From Plecoglossus altivelis (Eukaryota; Chordata; Actinopteri; Osmeriformes; Plecoglossidae): 64,000 nt of DNA. The translations under genes and the position numbers were made by a program. The notes under the pieces are model-generated. The model saw only the letters and a list, made by a program, of their open reading frames with translations, did not search any database and was not told where the DNA came from. The DNA lies in NCBI GenBank assembly GCA_036571765.1, contig BROE01000001.1, positions 8,148,961 through 8,212,960 of the forward strand, in the 5' to 3' direction. This document shows, one piece after another, positions 22,219-36,400 of this stretch. Each line of letters begins with the position of its first letter. Within the stretch, counting starts at the first letter, position 1.

Positions 22219-23844
22219 TCAGTCCTGAACAGGCTCACTCTGCTCCTCCCTCTTTCTTTTCCTCCCCGGTGAGTTGATCTGTTCCAGCTCTGTGGACAAC
22301 TGCTCTCCCAGATCTGGATGAGAGAGCAGGAAGTCCCTCAAGCTCCGAATCTCCCCAACGTCCTACCAGGATAGAAGAGGATTATTTTTTTTTTTTAGCT
22401 TAGGCTGATTACAATTGTATCCAATGTGTGTTCAAAAGATTGCAAAAAATAGAAAAAATTAAGCACCTGTGATTCAGTGTCAAACTGCAGTTCCTGCCAC
22501 CGTTCTCTCAGGAGCTCTACTTCCCATTGGCTAATGGAGTCAGCCTCAATTTCCCATTGGCTCATAAAATCAGCTTCAAGTGTGTCCACCACAGACATGT
22601 CCACCTGGTCCACCCCAGAAACGCTTACAGACCACTCAGCAGTCAGCGTCTGAAAACACATGGACAAAAACCTACTTAGGATGAACTTCACAAAAATACA
22701 CCTTGCCCCATGCTAGCAGTGGCAGGCTTCCCTGACCTTGTGTATTTGCTGGGTGGCTACTGACACCTCTTGAACATGCGTGAGAAGCTGCAACAGCCTT
22801 TCTAGGCTCGTCTTGAATCGCCTCATCCACTCATCATCAACCTGCATACCACAGGAATGCATCAGCTCATTTCTGCAGTGGATCACCTGTCGAGACACGC
22901 GCACCCATTTAAAAAGGACAACGGAGAAATGAGAAAACAGAATTAGACTTGTGAGTGTGTGGGTGTGTCACCTTTCTGACCCGTTCCTGGTCTATGTAGC
23001 TGAAGTGATCGCAGTAGTTGAGGAGGTTAAGCAGCGCTGAGGTATCACACTTTTCTGCGCCCTTGTTCCCGGTCTGCCCACGAGGCATATAGGCCTGCAG
23101 ACAAAGGACGTTCACAGAAAGGACACAAATCTAGACGCCATGTTTACATTTACTGGACATCCAAGGTGTAGGTGTTGGTGTGGTATGGTCGCGGAGAGGT
23201 TCATCAGCAGCAGTTCAAGAGTGATTAAATGCATAAAGATGAAGGGAAATGTCAGGTATAGGATAGAGAAACAGAGAGATTAAAAGTAAAGGGTTGTGTG
23301 AGAAACGTAGAAGGACAATATGAACTGTTACCTACCTTTGCCAGTTCCCAGTGGTCTTGTGACCAGAGTTGGGGTCTGCAGTTCCCCCAGTTTACTGTCC
23401 CGCCAGGATGAGTGTGATGCTTTAAGATTTCTTTACGCCACTCCGCACACACCACACACTCAGAATACAGCTGTCGGTAGATCACATACATACATCACAA
23501 ACACCGTTTGACTACCACTATCACAAAATCATTCTTGATCTGGTGATTTATTTATTTATTTTTTGCATTACACTTTCATTTGGTTGTTTGACTGGTATAG
23601 CATGACAAAGGTGAATTGATCGAAAATTCGCTATGACAACCTGATTGTTTTTCGGTCTGCAAGAACGCTGACACGGCCGCCGGAGAATCTGGTTTCGATT
23701 GAGTAGATTTTCATGGAAACGTTTCATTTCCCTATTAGTGAACGCGTGCAACCCCTCCCCTAGATGCACCAGACAGATTCCAGCTTTAAGCCAGTTTTTA
23801 TATCCTCCATCATTAAGACGCGCAATCAATTCGTGGTGTACCAT
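22219..23844 (-). CDS. cxorf38: CXorf38 homologue (HEPN-type protein)
   Basis: Six exons, all phase 0 (23844-23641, 23470-23336, 23094-22972, 22886-22737, 22649-22467, 22362-22219), give 312 residues against 319 in human CXorf38. Matches run the whole length: MVHHELIARLNDGGYKNWLK, CVVCAEWRKEILKHH, NWGNCRPQLW, AYMPRG, ALLNLLNYCDHF, and R159-N-E-L-M-H164, which fits the catalytic RNxxxH motif of HEPN ribonucleases. The CxxC...HH...C set could bind a metal. The C-terminal helix IRSLRDFLLSHPDLGEQL is the conserved tail motif. A short internal repeat SQWEIEADSISQWEVE occurs in exon 5. The biochemical role of CXorf38 is not established; RNA cleavage or RNA binding is inferred from the motif. It lies head to tail with its long dsRBD-bearing paralogue. 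Confidence 0.93.
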
Positions 23845-24430
23845 TATTTCTATACGTAAAATAGTTAGCCTCAACAAACTGAATTGAGTTTCCGCGTCTT
23901 GCGATACAGTAAGTCCCGCCCATGACAGATGTGTTTTGGGAAGTTTTGGAAATGGGAATTGTAGTTTATTCAGCAGGCCAATAGCTACCTGCAGCAATTG
24001 GAGTGACTGAGGACAGATTGTTGATCTCTCGCCTGTTTACCTTTGTAAAACATATGGACTAAACTTCTTTCAGATATAACATTCTTCTTCTTTTGTTTTG
24101 AAAATGATTTAGGCTGACAGGCGAAACGTCTGTATAGGCCAACTAACCACGAGATGGCGCAACTAGCACAAAAAAGCAACAAAGTCTTACTGATTCAATT
24201 CGCCTGTTCCCCCGCTTACCTGTGTGAGAGGGTATCGATAAAACTCTTTCAATGATTAAGGCCTCTTCCGTGATTGTAGATATGCTTCCCAATGCTCATA
24301 CTATCAGTTGTACATCTCTGGCTCTACATATCTGGTTGTACATCTCTGGTTGTACATCACTGAACTTTATGCGTGTATACTTGCGTGTGAATTATCGTGT
24401 GCGCAAGAAAGAGAGACAGAGACAGGTGTG
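23845..24430. other. Upstream region of the CXorf38 homologue
   Basis: No gene is visible. It should contain the promoter of the minus-strand CXorf38 homologue, but no clear TATA box was found. Short GGTTGTACATCTCTG-like words repeat at about 24300-24360. Confidence 0.4.
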
Positions 24431-24448
24431 TGTGTGTGGTGTTGTGTG

Positions 24449-24479
24449 TGGGGGGGGGGGGGGGGGGGGGGGCGGGGGG

Positions 24480-24515
<36 letters not shown>
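24449..24515. repeat. Poly-G tract of about 65 bases
   Basis: An almost pure run of G, broken only by one C and one A, follows a short TG repeat. It can form G-quadruplexes and is a likely site of sequencing length error. Confidence 0.9.
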
Positions 24516-24516
<1 letters not shown>

Positions 24517-25096
24517 AGATCAAGGAAATGTTGATAGTTTAGTTTAACCTAATCCTCACACAAGAAAGCAGAGCGAGCCGCACCTGATCAGAATGCCAGG
24601 GGTGTGTCGCTTGATAAGACCAATTAATTGTCCTCTTTGAAATGTAGTCTCATTCGAAATCATAACACATATTTTCGAAATATATTATTCAGCAAAGAGC
24701 AATTATGAAAATGAAAAGACGTTTGTGTTGTATCAAATAATTTTATCTTTACATGAAAATTTAATTAGTCTTTTAGGGTGCACACAGAAAGACAAATATC
24801 CCTGTATCTTTGTAATTGGATCTCTATGGATTTGATGATAGTTAAAGTAGATTAGACACCCTGGAGTGTGCCTGTGTGTGTATGATATATATGTGTGTAT
24901 GTATGTTTGTGTGTGTGCATGCATGCATGCATAAATGTGGCCTGCTGAACAGTGAATTGAGAGGAATGCAACAATAATGTGTGTCTGTGTGTGTGTTTGT
25001 GTTATCCCAGCAGGGTGTTTTTTTAAGCGGAAGAGATCAAAGAGACATTAGTATTCTGAAATAAATCACATGCCCAGACCTCGCCATGTGAGTCCC

Positions 25097-25140
<44 letters not shown>

Positions 25141-25967
25141 CACACACATACACACGCGCACTCGCATACACACACATTCTGTCTCGATCTTCAAAAGACA
25201 CCCCACCCACCCCCACCCCCATGAGGGCTTCATAACTATCTGCTTACTGCCTCTGATTCCTTTGTTACCTCCTTGCTGTTTCTCACGTTCATTCTTGAGC
25301 CTGTCTCTTCCCTCTCTCTGCAAATAAGCAGAGAAATGCTTTGTCAGAGAAAATTGTTGTTCATCTTAGAGAAAGTCAGAAATGCAAACTAGGGGCTTTG
25401 ACAAGTACATCCTTGGGGAGACCTCTCTCTTTCTTTCTCTCTCTTTCTCTTGCTCTCCTTCAACATATCTAAGTATGTTAGTTCAGCAGGATTGCAGGGG
25501 TGATTTTTGTGAAATCATCTCTATTTTGTGCTTTTACTAAAACATGTTTGCTGAATTTTCAAGCCACTTCACTTTAGCATGACCTCATCCATGATCAATG
25601 TCTACAATTTCTTGTTATTATTAGTGGTAGTAAATATTCATTCCGCAGTGTTACTCAGACATCTGTTATGGGGATGACAGAATGATAATTTCTTCATTTG
25701 CTCTGCATACTTTTTTCAGTATCAGCATCAACATGTATTTGTGGTTGTATGTGTATGCATGTTTCTGCATGTCATTATCTTTGTGTGGAAGGGTCTCTCT
25801 CGTGTGTGTGTGTGTGTGTGTGCGTGCATGCGTGCGTGTGTGTGTGTGTGTGTGCATGTGTTTGTGTGTCATTTTGATAGCCACCCACATAAATATGCAG
25901 ATCAGTTTTAGAGAGCGTATGTGCTCGGCATTAAAGCCCACTCTCCACTGCTGACCCAATTTCACAC

Positions 25968-26048
<81 letters not shown>

Positions 26049-27000
26049 TGTGTGTGTGTGTGTGTCTGGAAGTGTATTTGGTTTTACATTTTAACGCCCT
26101 TTGAGAAGAAAATGATGGAGACTTGACAGACTTTGTACAAGCTAATTTTCTTAAAATAATGATCGCATCAACTTGGTGTCTTCCAGAATATCATCAGCAT
26201 TCTTATAAACGAGAAATAACTTTAACCAAATGACCAAATCAGGAAACATCTTCAGTACTATGATGCTGAAAAACAGTGATGCCAACGTATTTGCTCAAAA
26301 CAAAATTGTTCATGTAGTTAATATGTATAATATCAGTTTTGGATAAGTATCTGAAACTAAGTGGGCAACACCATATCTGTCCTCTGCAGATGGACAGGAC
26401 TGAAGGTGCAGTTCCTCAGAGCACCAGTAGATGGTGATGAGCGCTGTCAGTTCGAGTTGCAGATGGGATGAGAGACACCAGGCATTTTGACACCAGGAGA
26501 GAAGTGTTTTCTTGATGCAGTACCAGATTGATGAAGCCATGCTGTCTGTCCTGGTCCTGGGCTGGGACTGTACATGTAAGTGTACAACTCATTCCCACTG
26601 ACCTAAGTGAAACCATGTTGGTCAAACCAGTTGGGAGGAGAATATGGAGTTGGAGTGTTTGACTCCACTGGCCAGACCCTCAGATAGTCTCCTCAGTACA
26701 TGGTGATGGGATGAGGATAAGGTTTGTGATGAAGGATTTGGTCTCAGGTAGTGTTCTCCAGTGCTTCTCCATGATTAGCGTTTTCACTCTGCATTCTGAT
26801 ATCTCTGAAGGGCTACATCTGCTACCACTACTTGAAGGGCTGTATAATCATGTGAACTAGAGTAACCCCATACAATTGCACAAAGTGTGTTGTGTGTGTG
26901 TGTGTTATCTGTATGTGTGCCAGAATGAGTGCTCTGGTTCCTCATATCCTTCCGTCACATTAGATCCAGTAGAACACCCCTGTCCTTTTTCAAGGACACC
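24516..27000. repeat. Gene-free region with CA/TG microsatellites
   Basis: CA or TG arrays lie at about 25098-25157, 25803-25862 and 25972-26063, the last being about 90 bases of almost perfect TG. Open frames are repeat-derived. Non-repeat sequence between them shows no splice-consistent exon. Confidence 0.75.
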
Positions 27001-27060
27001 CCTCCTCCCTGCATCATGCCATCTCTCTCTCTCTCTCCTCTCTCTCCTCTCTCTCCTCTC

Positions 27061-27109
<49 letters not shown>

Positions 27110-28794
27110 AGTCCAAGGTGCTGGAGATGAGTCCTGACATTCAGGACAGTGAAAAGCCTTGATGTACAAGGTGTGTGTGTAAATATGTGCACGCGCATGA
27201 GTGTATTTCAGTCTGCCACTGTACAAATGGTTACAGATGGTTTCACAATATGACACAGGAGATGCTAATTCTTCTATTTTTTATGTATTGCTGAAAACAA
27301 TTAGAGGATAGAGGATAATTAAGATAGAAACTGCTTCTTTGTTTGGTCTCCAGCCACTGTGACTGTGTCACCACCATACAGCTGCTCTCAGGTGCCAGCA
27401 TGGGTTAGTCATTATTTCACACCGTATTTAACACTATAATTATGATAATTGGAAAATTAACTCAGTAATCTGGCTATGTCAATCAGTCATAAATGGTCAT
27501 TATGGGTTTAATTTGATGTGAAGCCTCTGCTTTGGCCAGATTAAACCTGGTGGGATTATAACAACTCTCCCAGAACAATACCAGACCTGGATGTGCAGGA
27601 TTAAGAGCACCTGGATTAAAAGCAGGGCCAGACATCAGATGATAGAGAGGTGGCCTGGGTTACATTGGGTTCTGGGCAGGACAACAGGGTCAAATTCATC
27701 TGCCAGTAATTGTTTTCTGAACAAGACATACAGTTCATACAGTATAAATATATACACGGTAGGGTTGTACCTCAAAGAGCTGTGTATGTTAATTGTTCTC
27801 AAGAGGATGGTCAAACACTCTCATGCTTCTCTTCTCACACAGAGATTTCCTCTCTTTTCTATCTGCTTTCTTTTTTTTCTCCTTTAGTCCTTTGATGTAG
27901 TCTCCTTTCTCTCGCTCTCTCTATTCCTAAAGAGTTCTCCTTTTAAGGTGACCCCCCACTCACTCGATGGGCCTCTAGCTTGAGAGAAGAGAACCTCTTC
28001 TTCTCCCTCTTTCTCCTTCTCCTTCCCCTCTTCCCTCCTTCTACCCCTGTTTTTCTTCAACCCAGCGTGGGTGGCTGAGTTTAATGAATTCTCTTTTCTC
28101 TCTTCAGTGAGGCGCTGATTTCTGATTGTGAAGAGAAGGGAGTGCAGAGAAGAGGGGAAAGGGGTGTTTCGGATTAAAAATTCATTCTGAGAAGAAAAGG
28201 ACATTTTGCTGGAGTGTTTCAGGGTTACGTGTGAGGTATTTGTTTCAGAGTTCTGAGAACCCAACACAATAACCAAGGGGAATTCTGTCGTGGCTGGTCA
28301 GTTTCCTATGTTCTCCCTCAGGACTGAGGGTACGAACTGGAGTGAGAAGCTGACCTCAGATCTGCCAAAGGGTCTACATCTGTCGAAGGTCAGAGGAAAT
28401 GGACAGGCATCAGATCTGATCCCCTGTTGAAAACAGTTTTCTAATTAGACACGTGGATTAGAACATTTTATGAAAGCAATTGTTTAATCAGTAAAAATAT
28501 AGACAGTAATTCCCTCTCCAGTCAGTTTGTGTTTAGTAGTGATTAGTGATGATGTTGTTATTGGCCCCTGGCACATAATGGAATAGTTGTTATTGTGACC
28601 AGGACACAATGCTATTAAGTGTGTAAAAGCCATCTCTCTTGCATGCACACAGACACACACACACACTCACACACAGGTCCTCTCCCCCTAGTGTTTTGCC
28701 CTTTTGCGATATGTTAATGAGCTGCTAATCTCTCCTGTTTACACCCCAGGAAAGGATGAGCGTGGGGTGGATGTGTGTCTGGTGAAACAGTTTG
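27001..28794. other. Gene-free region: TC microsatellite and an AT-rich candidate conserved element
   Basis: A (TC)n array fills about 27023-27106. At 27400-27560 the sequence becomes non-repetitive and AT-rich with TAAT-type words (TATAATTATGATAATTGG, GGGTTTAATTTGATG), and another such stretch lies at 28430-28640. These look like conserved non-coding elements rather than exons. That call needs alignment to other fish. Confidence 0.3.
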
Positions 28795-29235
28795 TGTGTG
28801 AGTGTGAGCCAGTGTCTGTTTGTGTATGAGAGGGGACGTGGGTGTATATGTTGAGTGTGTGTATGTATGTGTGACGGGGACATGGGTGTATGTGTTGAGT
28901 GCATGTATGTGTGTGTGACGGGGACATGGGTGTATGTGTTGAGTGCATGTATGTGTGTGAGGGGGACATGGGTGTATGTGTTGAGTGTGTGTGTGTGTGT
29001 GAGGGGGGCATGAGTGTATGTGCTGAGTGTGTATGTGTGTGTGAGGGGGACATGGGTGTATGTGTTGAGTGTGTGTATGTGTGTGTGAGGGGGACATGGG
29101 TGTATGTGTTGAGTGTGTGTATGTGTGTGTGAGGGGGGCATGGGTGTATGTGCTGAGTGTGTATGTGTGTGTGAGGGGGACATGGGTGTATGTGCTGAGT
29201 GTGTGTATGTGTGTGTGAGGGGGGCATGGGTGCGG
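28795..29235. repeat. Minisatellite, about 42-bp unit, roughly ten copies
   Basis: GGGACATGGGTGTATGTG followed by TTGAGTGTGTGTATG recurs every 42 bases or so with few changes. It gives long overlapping open frames on both strands that are artefacts of the repeat. Confidence 0.9.
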
Positions 29236-30124
29236 TGTGGAAAAGCCTAAGGAGTTCTCTCCGGCCCTCAACCTTCTGTTCTTGCTTGGGCACAGGCTGT
29301 CAACACATGAAGCAGCACAATCAGTGTGACTGAGAGAGGGAGGCAGGAGAGAGGACAGGCACCAAGTGAATTAGTGCACCTTTATTAGTTTCGTTGTTGT
29401 TTTGTTTTATTTTTTGAGCTACCTATGTGTGTCAGTGTGATTTTCAAGTGCGAGAGACAATCACCGATAGCAACAGGGAGAGAGAAAGTCAGGGTGTGTT
29501 TATTTATTATGCTAAAGTCACATGCACTAATTGGTCCCTAGGAGAAGCCCAAGGCCATTTGCAAAATCCCACTGATTAAAAAACAAGACTAAATCCCACC
29601 CTCTCTCTCTCTGACACACATGAAGTCTGTACAGAAATCCACGCAAAGGAGAGCTATTTACTGTCAGAATTGGAGCATGTGTAGGAGTGCACATGAGTTG
29701 AATTTGTGTTATAATGCTGTCATTTTGTTAAGAGTGGTTTCATATTTAAACTTACCCTTTAAAGTAAGGATACCCTAGAGCAACCCCCCCCCCCCCACAC
29801 ACAAATACATTCAAAGCCTGGAGGACTTGGGTCCTGTCAGAAATCACACTCTAGATGTCAAGGGCACAGTATGTCACTGAGTGTGACAGACAGAAAGACA
29901 GAAAGAGAAGGAGGGAGGAACAACGGAAGACAGGAAGAGAAGGAGGGAGGAGCAACGGAAGACAGGAAGAGAGAGAACAGAGCAGAAGGCAGAAGGGGCC
30001 AGACAGAATTGAAGCGACAGAAAGAGGTATAAGGAGGATGGAGAGACAGAGAAAAGAGGTGTAAAGAGATAAAGATGTGCAGGAAAGAGAGAGAGAGCAA
30101 GAGCGTAAGAGAAAGGGAAAGAGA

Positions 30125-30192
<68 letters not shown>

Positions 30193-30865
30193 GAGAGCGT
30201 GTGGACTGATAACCTATATTAGCTTAGAACTTTAATGGACATTTCAGATGCTACTCTGGTGATGTGTTTAGACAGTACACACATTACTGATATACATGAC
30301 GGACTGATTTCAACTGACACTCCAGCCATGACTGCCCCTATTGACCTCAGAGGCTCCAAACAGCATGACAGTGGTCGCAGACTCAGAAGTGTTGATGGGA
30401 AGGGCAGTGGCGTAGATGGAGCAGAGAGAGGCCTAGATGGAGCAGAGAGAGGCGTAGATGGAGCAGAGAGAGGCGTAGATGGAGCAGAGAGAGGTGTAGA
30501 AGAGCAAAAGAGCAGTCTGAGGTAGAATAAATAGTGTAGTCCATGTGCCATATGGTCAGGGTTGAGTTCAGACAGATAAAATGTTGCTATTTACCCACAG
30601 TAGTTAACAACACATGAATGAATTTCTAATCAAGCCACACACACAATCCCACACACAATCGCACATACACACACCCACACACACTTTTGTTAATATGTGA
30701 ATGAAACTCTGACTACTTCTCACAGAGAGTGCAATAAATGTCAGGGGGATGGGAAGTACGGAGGAACTGCCTGTGTGTGTGTGTGTGTGTGGGAGGGCTT
30801 GAGGAGTGTGTGTGGGGGGGTGTATCTTTGAAAACTCCCCCTTTTCCCTTCCACCTGACTGCTTC

Positions 30866-30903
<38 letters not shown>

Positions 30904-32282
30904 CCCTTCTTTGTGTGTGTGTGAATGGGGGGTTTGTCTCCCAATCTGTGCCTCTCTACCCCGCCAGATTTCTAATGATTTTGCAATGATGATTTAGGTG
31001 TTAGTGTGTGTGTTCACTCAGACTCCACCCCTCTCTCCTCCTGTCCATTCTTCACGACCCCCTTTTTGTGTTCTCTCCCTGAGAACGTCTGGCCTCGATG
31101 TCTACTCTGGCCTCTGAGCCACTCACTGCTAAGGTTCTGTCTGTCTAGCTACAGTTTGTATGTATCTCTGTATATATTTATCGATCTCTTCTTTGTCTGT
31201 CTGTTTATTTGTCTGTCTGACTGTCTGATTGACTGTCTGACTGTCGGATTGACTTTCTGACTATTTTCGTAAAGGCACGTGTAGAAGGCTGGTGTTTTCC
31301 ACAGAAACCCCTCCACCAGGTAACAGAGATCCTAGAGACAGACTGGCAGGCAGGCGGACAGACAGACAGACAGACAGACAGACAGGAATGTTTAGTTGAC
31401 AGAGGATGAGGAGGGAAAACAGCATTCACCTCTAAACAATCACCTAAATGATTTATCAGCACATTTATGGAGGCGTTAGTTGCGTGCATGTGAATGTTTC
31501 ATGATGACATGTTTGTCGAGGCTTCATCAGTGTGTCAGATCTTGCGTGTGTGTATGGAGTTGTGTGTGTGTGTGTGTGTGTTTGTTAATGTTTCATGACC
31601 ATACGTTTTGCGGGAGGTGTTGTCGAGGCCCAGTTGTTTCTGCCTGGATGACTCCTCTGGGCTTCATGGTTGTTAGCTGTGGGTCTTCCTCAGGAGTCGG
31701 ACCTGTTAGCGCAACGTGTGTGTAGGTGCTTCTGTGTGAGTATGCCACTGTGTGTGTGCGTGTGTAGAAGTGAGCAGGTATGAAAGATTCAGGTCTATGG
31801 CTGCATATTTGTGGATAACAAATGATGTCCATTTGGAAATCATGTCCGAGTTATACCCCTGTTGACAGTGAACAAATCCTTTGTTTATGATTGTGTATAT
31901 GTTTTGTGCATCTGTGTGTGTGTTGTGTGTGTGGCCAGTGCTTTAACTGCATTAGCGTTTGAATTTTTTAACAGCTGTGTTTCACAGAAAACTTTCCAGC
32001 TTTAATAGGTTTTTGCCAGCCTGGATTCCTTGTGTAGCAATTGTCTCTGTGTCTAGGCCTTACGCTGTTCTTTCTGATCACTTTCCCTATCGCAGACATG
32101 CACACACACGCACATCTCCATAATGCAGTAGTCCTAACTCTCTGTACCCCACGATCACAGATACGAAATTCGGAACAAAAGGAAATATTCCACCTCACAG
32201 AAAGAAGAGAGGTTTCTGACAGAATGGCTAAATGTGACACCCTGTCTTCTGTAGTTCAAAAGCCTTAGTTACAATGTGTGTG

Positions 32283-32313
<31 letters not shown>

Positions 32314-33160
32314 CTGTCTGTCTGTGTGTGTGTGTGTGGGTGTGGATGTGCGTGTGTGGAAGCCCCTGAGCACTTTAAACCAGGGCCTAATCAGCCCCTC
32401 ATTGCCCTCCTACACAAACTATCTCTATCTTTCTCTCTCTCTTTATCTCATTCCTATTCTACCTCCCTCTATTCCTCCCACACAAACCAAGACCTCTCAC
32501 TAGTTTCTCTCAATCCCCATTCCCTCCCTCTACCCTACCCCTTTCTTCTTTTCTCTCTCTCTCTCTCTCTCTCTACTCCACCCACTCCCTCTGTCTCTCC
32601 CTCCGCTTGTCTCCGTCCGTCTTCTCTCATGGGGCTGGCAGGCTCCACAGGCTCTGATGTAGGGTCAGTAGAGAGTTTCCGTCCTGATGTTGGAGGTTCC
32701 GTTAGGGCAAGGAAGGCTGCTCCCAGATCTGCCTCCCTAGGGAGTGCAAGTGACAAGGCTGTTGGCGCATGTTATGACGCTACTGAAATATTAAAGCTAA
32801 TGGGCTCAGAGCTGTGCTTCTCTGTGTGTGTTTGTCTGTGAGTACATGTGTGTGTACACCGCATGTTCCTTTGTCACAGAGCTGTGTAGTGGTGTGACCA
32901 CATTAGAAAGGAGATGGATATTATTACGTTTGTATGTTAAAAACTACCACCCCTTTTCACTGTCCTCACTAAAATAAAGAGGAGTGGGAAAAGAAAGTAA
33001 TGAGAGTTGAATCCCTCAGCTGCTGAATCCCTCAACAGTCAATAAGGATAAATACACAACGCTTACACACACATACATACATACACACAGAAACACACAC
33101 AGCGGCTTCAAGCCATCACACACACAGCCTAGAGCACAATACAGCTCGTTAGTGCTACAT
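29236..33160. repeat. Gene-free region rich in simple repeats
   Basis: Contents: an AT-rich, non-repetitive block at 29480-29600; a GA array at about 30076-30190; a 21-bp unit (GATGGAGCAGAGAGAGGCGTA) about five times at 30413-30498; TG arrays near 30772-30792 and 30867-30901; a GACA array near 31357-31384; TG near 31560-31582 and 32276-32340; TC near 32553-32575. No exon could be supported. Confidence 0.75.
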
Positions 33161-33395
33161 GCTTAAAATGAGTTTCTCTCCCTCTCTCTGTCTCTCAAGC
33201 TGCTGTCAATGTTGTTATTTCCAGATGAATACACATAAAGGTATGACATGGATCGAAAAACTTGGTGTACATCATGAATATAACTACACAGAGGGATAGA
33301 AGACAGAACAGGAGAAAGAAAATGTGCGGTACTGGTTCTCAAAACAAAAAAACATGCAATTAAATATAGAATGGAATCATTTGTTGACAGAGGCT

Positions 33396-33452
<57 letters not shown>

Positions 33453-36400
33453 GGAGTGTAAAACTGTGAAAGTGAGTGTGTGGGTATAAAGTGTATGTAG
33501 ATGGGAGGAATTTCATTTAGTTTGTGAATGTGTGCTTGTTAGGCAGATAAACACCCCCATGTTGATTAGACCTGAGAAAGCCGTGTTGAAATCCCTGTTC
33601 TTCTGAAGAGCTTCTGGGCATTCAGTTAAATTATGAATTTCAGCTCTCGCTCTCTCTCACTCCTGCGTCTCTCTGAATGCAGATGAAGGGTGGCATTGCA
33701 GTGAAATAGACAGTGGTTTTATACTGACAGATGCAATGTTAATTAAAATCAGACAGGCATTAGCAAGAAATGACTTCAGCTCATTTACATTCTCCATAAG
33801 AGCAGAAAGTAGGGCAAGTTCTGTTTTATCTCCTTCATGTCCATCCTACGGCTAAGATGAGAGACAGGACACATCACACTAATGCCCACACATTCTCCCT
33901 ACCAAACAAGTGACACGAGGATATCTCGTCTGACCACTTAGCTGGTAGAACAGAACTTCTGATCTTGACTACACTCACTAAAACCCTTTCCTGTCCACAG
34001 ACCAAACGGGTGAGGTGTGTGCATGTGTAGTCAGATGGGCAGAAATTGAAGTTCTGCTTGAGATGTGATCACTTCATCACAAGTACCAGATTGGCTTTTG
34101 GAGTCACGGGGGAGCAAGCCCAACATCAAAACTGCGTGAGGTATCCTCCTTGAGTTTGTCACACAATCGCATTTGCATAATCTGCCTTTTTCTCGAACAA
34201 CTGCACGCACTAAAGCCTCGTAGCAGGATACGCACACATGCTCATTGCAGAGAAATTAATAATATATCCTACTTGTGGCAAGAGGGGGGTTGGATATGGT
34301 AGTGTTCCCTGACTCCCATCAGTTACTGTAGAAGTAATAAGGTTAAATGGTGGCGGATGCTAAGGCCACTGTGTTGAACTTGGTATTTAATCACCTGAAG
34401 GTAACAGGAACAGTCAGATAAATAGACTTATCTTAAAATGTGCAGATGTACAGGTGAGTAAAATTAACCATCAATAGCTATACTGTCTTCAGGGGTTTGT
34501 CGAAGTTGAAGATAAACAGGTGACTGGTGTCTCTTTTACAAATCTTGTATCAGTTCTGCTATAATATTTTCAATTGTATAGTAGTGTTGTAGTCTCAGTG
34601 TGGGGGCAAAACTGCTTTGTTAAGAATAGTCATGCCTGTGGTATGATTTTAGGTGGCCAGAACCCTAACGACAAGCGTAATGGTCAGATAATGAAAAAAG
34701 CTTGATTCATCTTAACAGTAAAGTCCAATCTTCTCTATGCTGAATTTAATATTTTATCTTTATGATCTCAGTTTAAATTCCCCTTGGAGTAACAGGTACA
34801 AACATTCTTTCATTCCCATTCCTCTTCCTCTGTTAAATGTGGTTAGGCCTACGAGGGGCAGGGGTAGATAGTGGAGGTAATGTCCACTGAGGTTGTTGTG
34901 GGTTGTTTTGTTGTGCTTTTATTGTGTTGTATATTATTTTAATAGTAATTTTGTATGCCATAACATTTTGTCTGTAGGTCTTGCTGCAGAACCAAATGCC
35001 ATTCAGATACATAAATGAATGAAACACTGAAACGGTGGAGACCTAAATGCTAGTAGACCAGAGAACAAATTCAGTAGGCTACTAATATTATACTTGAAGT
35101 ATCTTGCGTTACCCTGGTGGTTAACCTCCAGTGCACGGGGGGAGAGGGGTGGGAAAAAATAATACAACTCCCGCTGCTGAAGACCATTCAATACCGTTTA
35201 GCGAGGAAAACTCTCTGATGGGTATTGTTTATTTTAAAGTCAGTAGCAGAATGACGCAGCACGGCACGCCTTTGATGCTTTTGATGCGCATCATTAGCAG
35301 CTTTAATTTACACCTGCCTTCTGCATTCCACTCACACCCTGTCGTCAGAGTTCCTCTCATTATGTCATTGGGAAACGTTGGCTGAGTACAACGATGATGA
35401 AACTGAAAAGAATACATTTTAAAGATTCAAAGAAAAAGAACCAACCAAATATGAAATGTAGTCCTGAAAACAGACAATTATAATAATCAGAAAGGATAAC
35501 GAGTATGAATGAATAAATGATTGTTGTACTCTTTGGCGCTGCCAAAAATCACATAACCGAGGGTAAAAATCATATAACCGAGGGTAAAAATCACGTTAAG
35601 GTTCTGTCAATAAATACAATTATTTCTACAAGGTAGCTCATTTACCCTTTAATTTATGTATGACCACAACAACCCCATGCATGCAATGCCCATCGGTCAA
35701 ACAGACCTACATAGAGCACGCCACATGGCCTCTCTGCCTCTTTCATCCTTGCTACAATCATGACATATTTCACGCAGTAACGAGCGGCTCAGCCCAGCAA
35801 GGGCTCGCGCTCAAACGCGCTTAATTGTCTTAGTTATTGACAACTCGGTTCCGGTGTATTACCGATTTTCCACTCCTTCTAGCGAGAGTTTTGGTTTGGT
35901 CCAGACATCTGTGGGGGGTCAGGGGTGAGGATAACCCGGCGAGCTGAGTCCATCTGCTCCAAAAATACCAACGTAGCCTACGTGCGTAACTGCAATGATT
36001 ATTGACTATGCACAGGATTAACCTATTGCATTAATGGCAATCCTTCAGCACAGGAAATACACTGTGAGCTAAGTCAGACTTTTAAGGCAATAAAAACAAT
36101 CACAGCTCCATAAAAACGATTCCTATTAACAGCCCATAAGCCTAGGCTTATCATTCAACTAATATTTTACATTTTAAAATGAAATACGATAAGGTTACAA
36201 AGCCAATATTGTGATATGATAGCCTATCTATCTTTGCTTTGTTTGACAGCAATCAGTTTGATGATCATGAGTCAGAGCCACAGATAAAGTGGCCTACAGC
36301 ACTGCCCAACACCTTGTTCTTGAACCACATGAACCAGGGATTTAGAAAAGACCCTCTATGGCTTCCAGACCTTCTCCTCACACAAAAGGTTGTTCCCCAT

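Noticed and set aside
26310..26625. Possible exon or transposon fragment
   Set aside because: Two overlapping frames without conserved motifs; nothing identifiable.
28714..29293. Three overlapping frames of 150-185 codons on the minus strand
   Set aside because: All come from the 42-bp minisatellite; His/Thr/Pro-rich in every frame.
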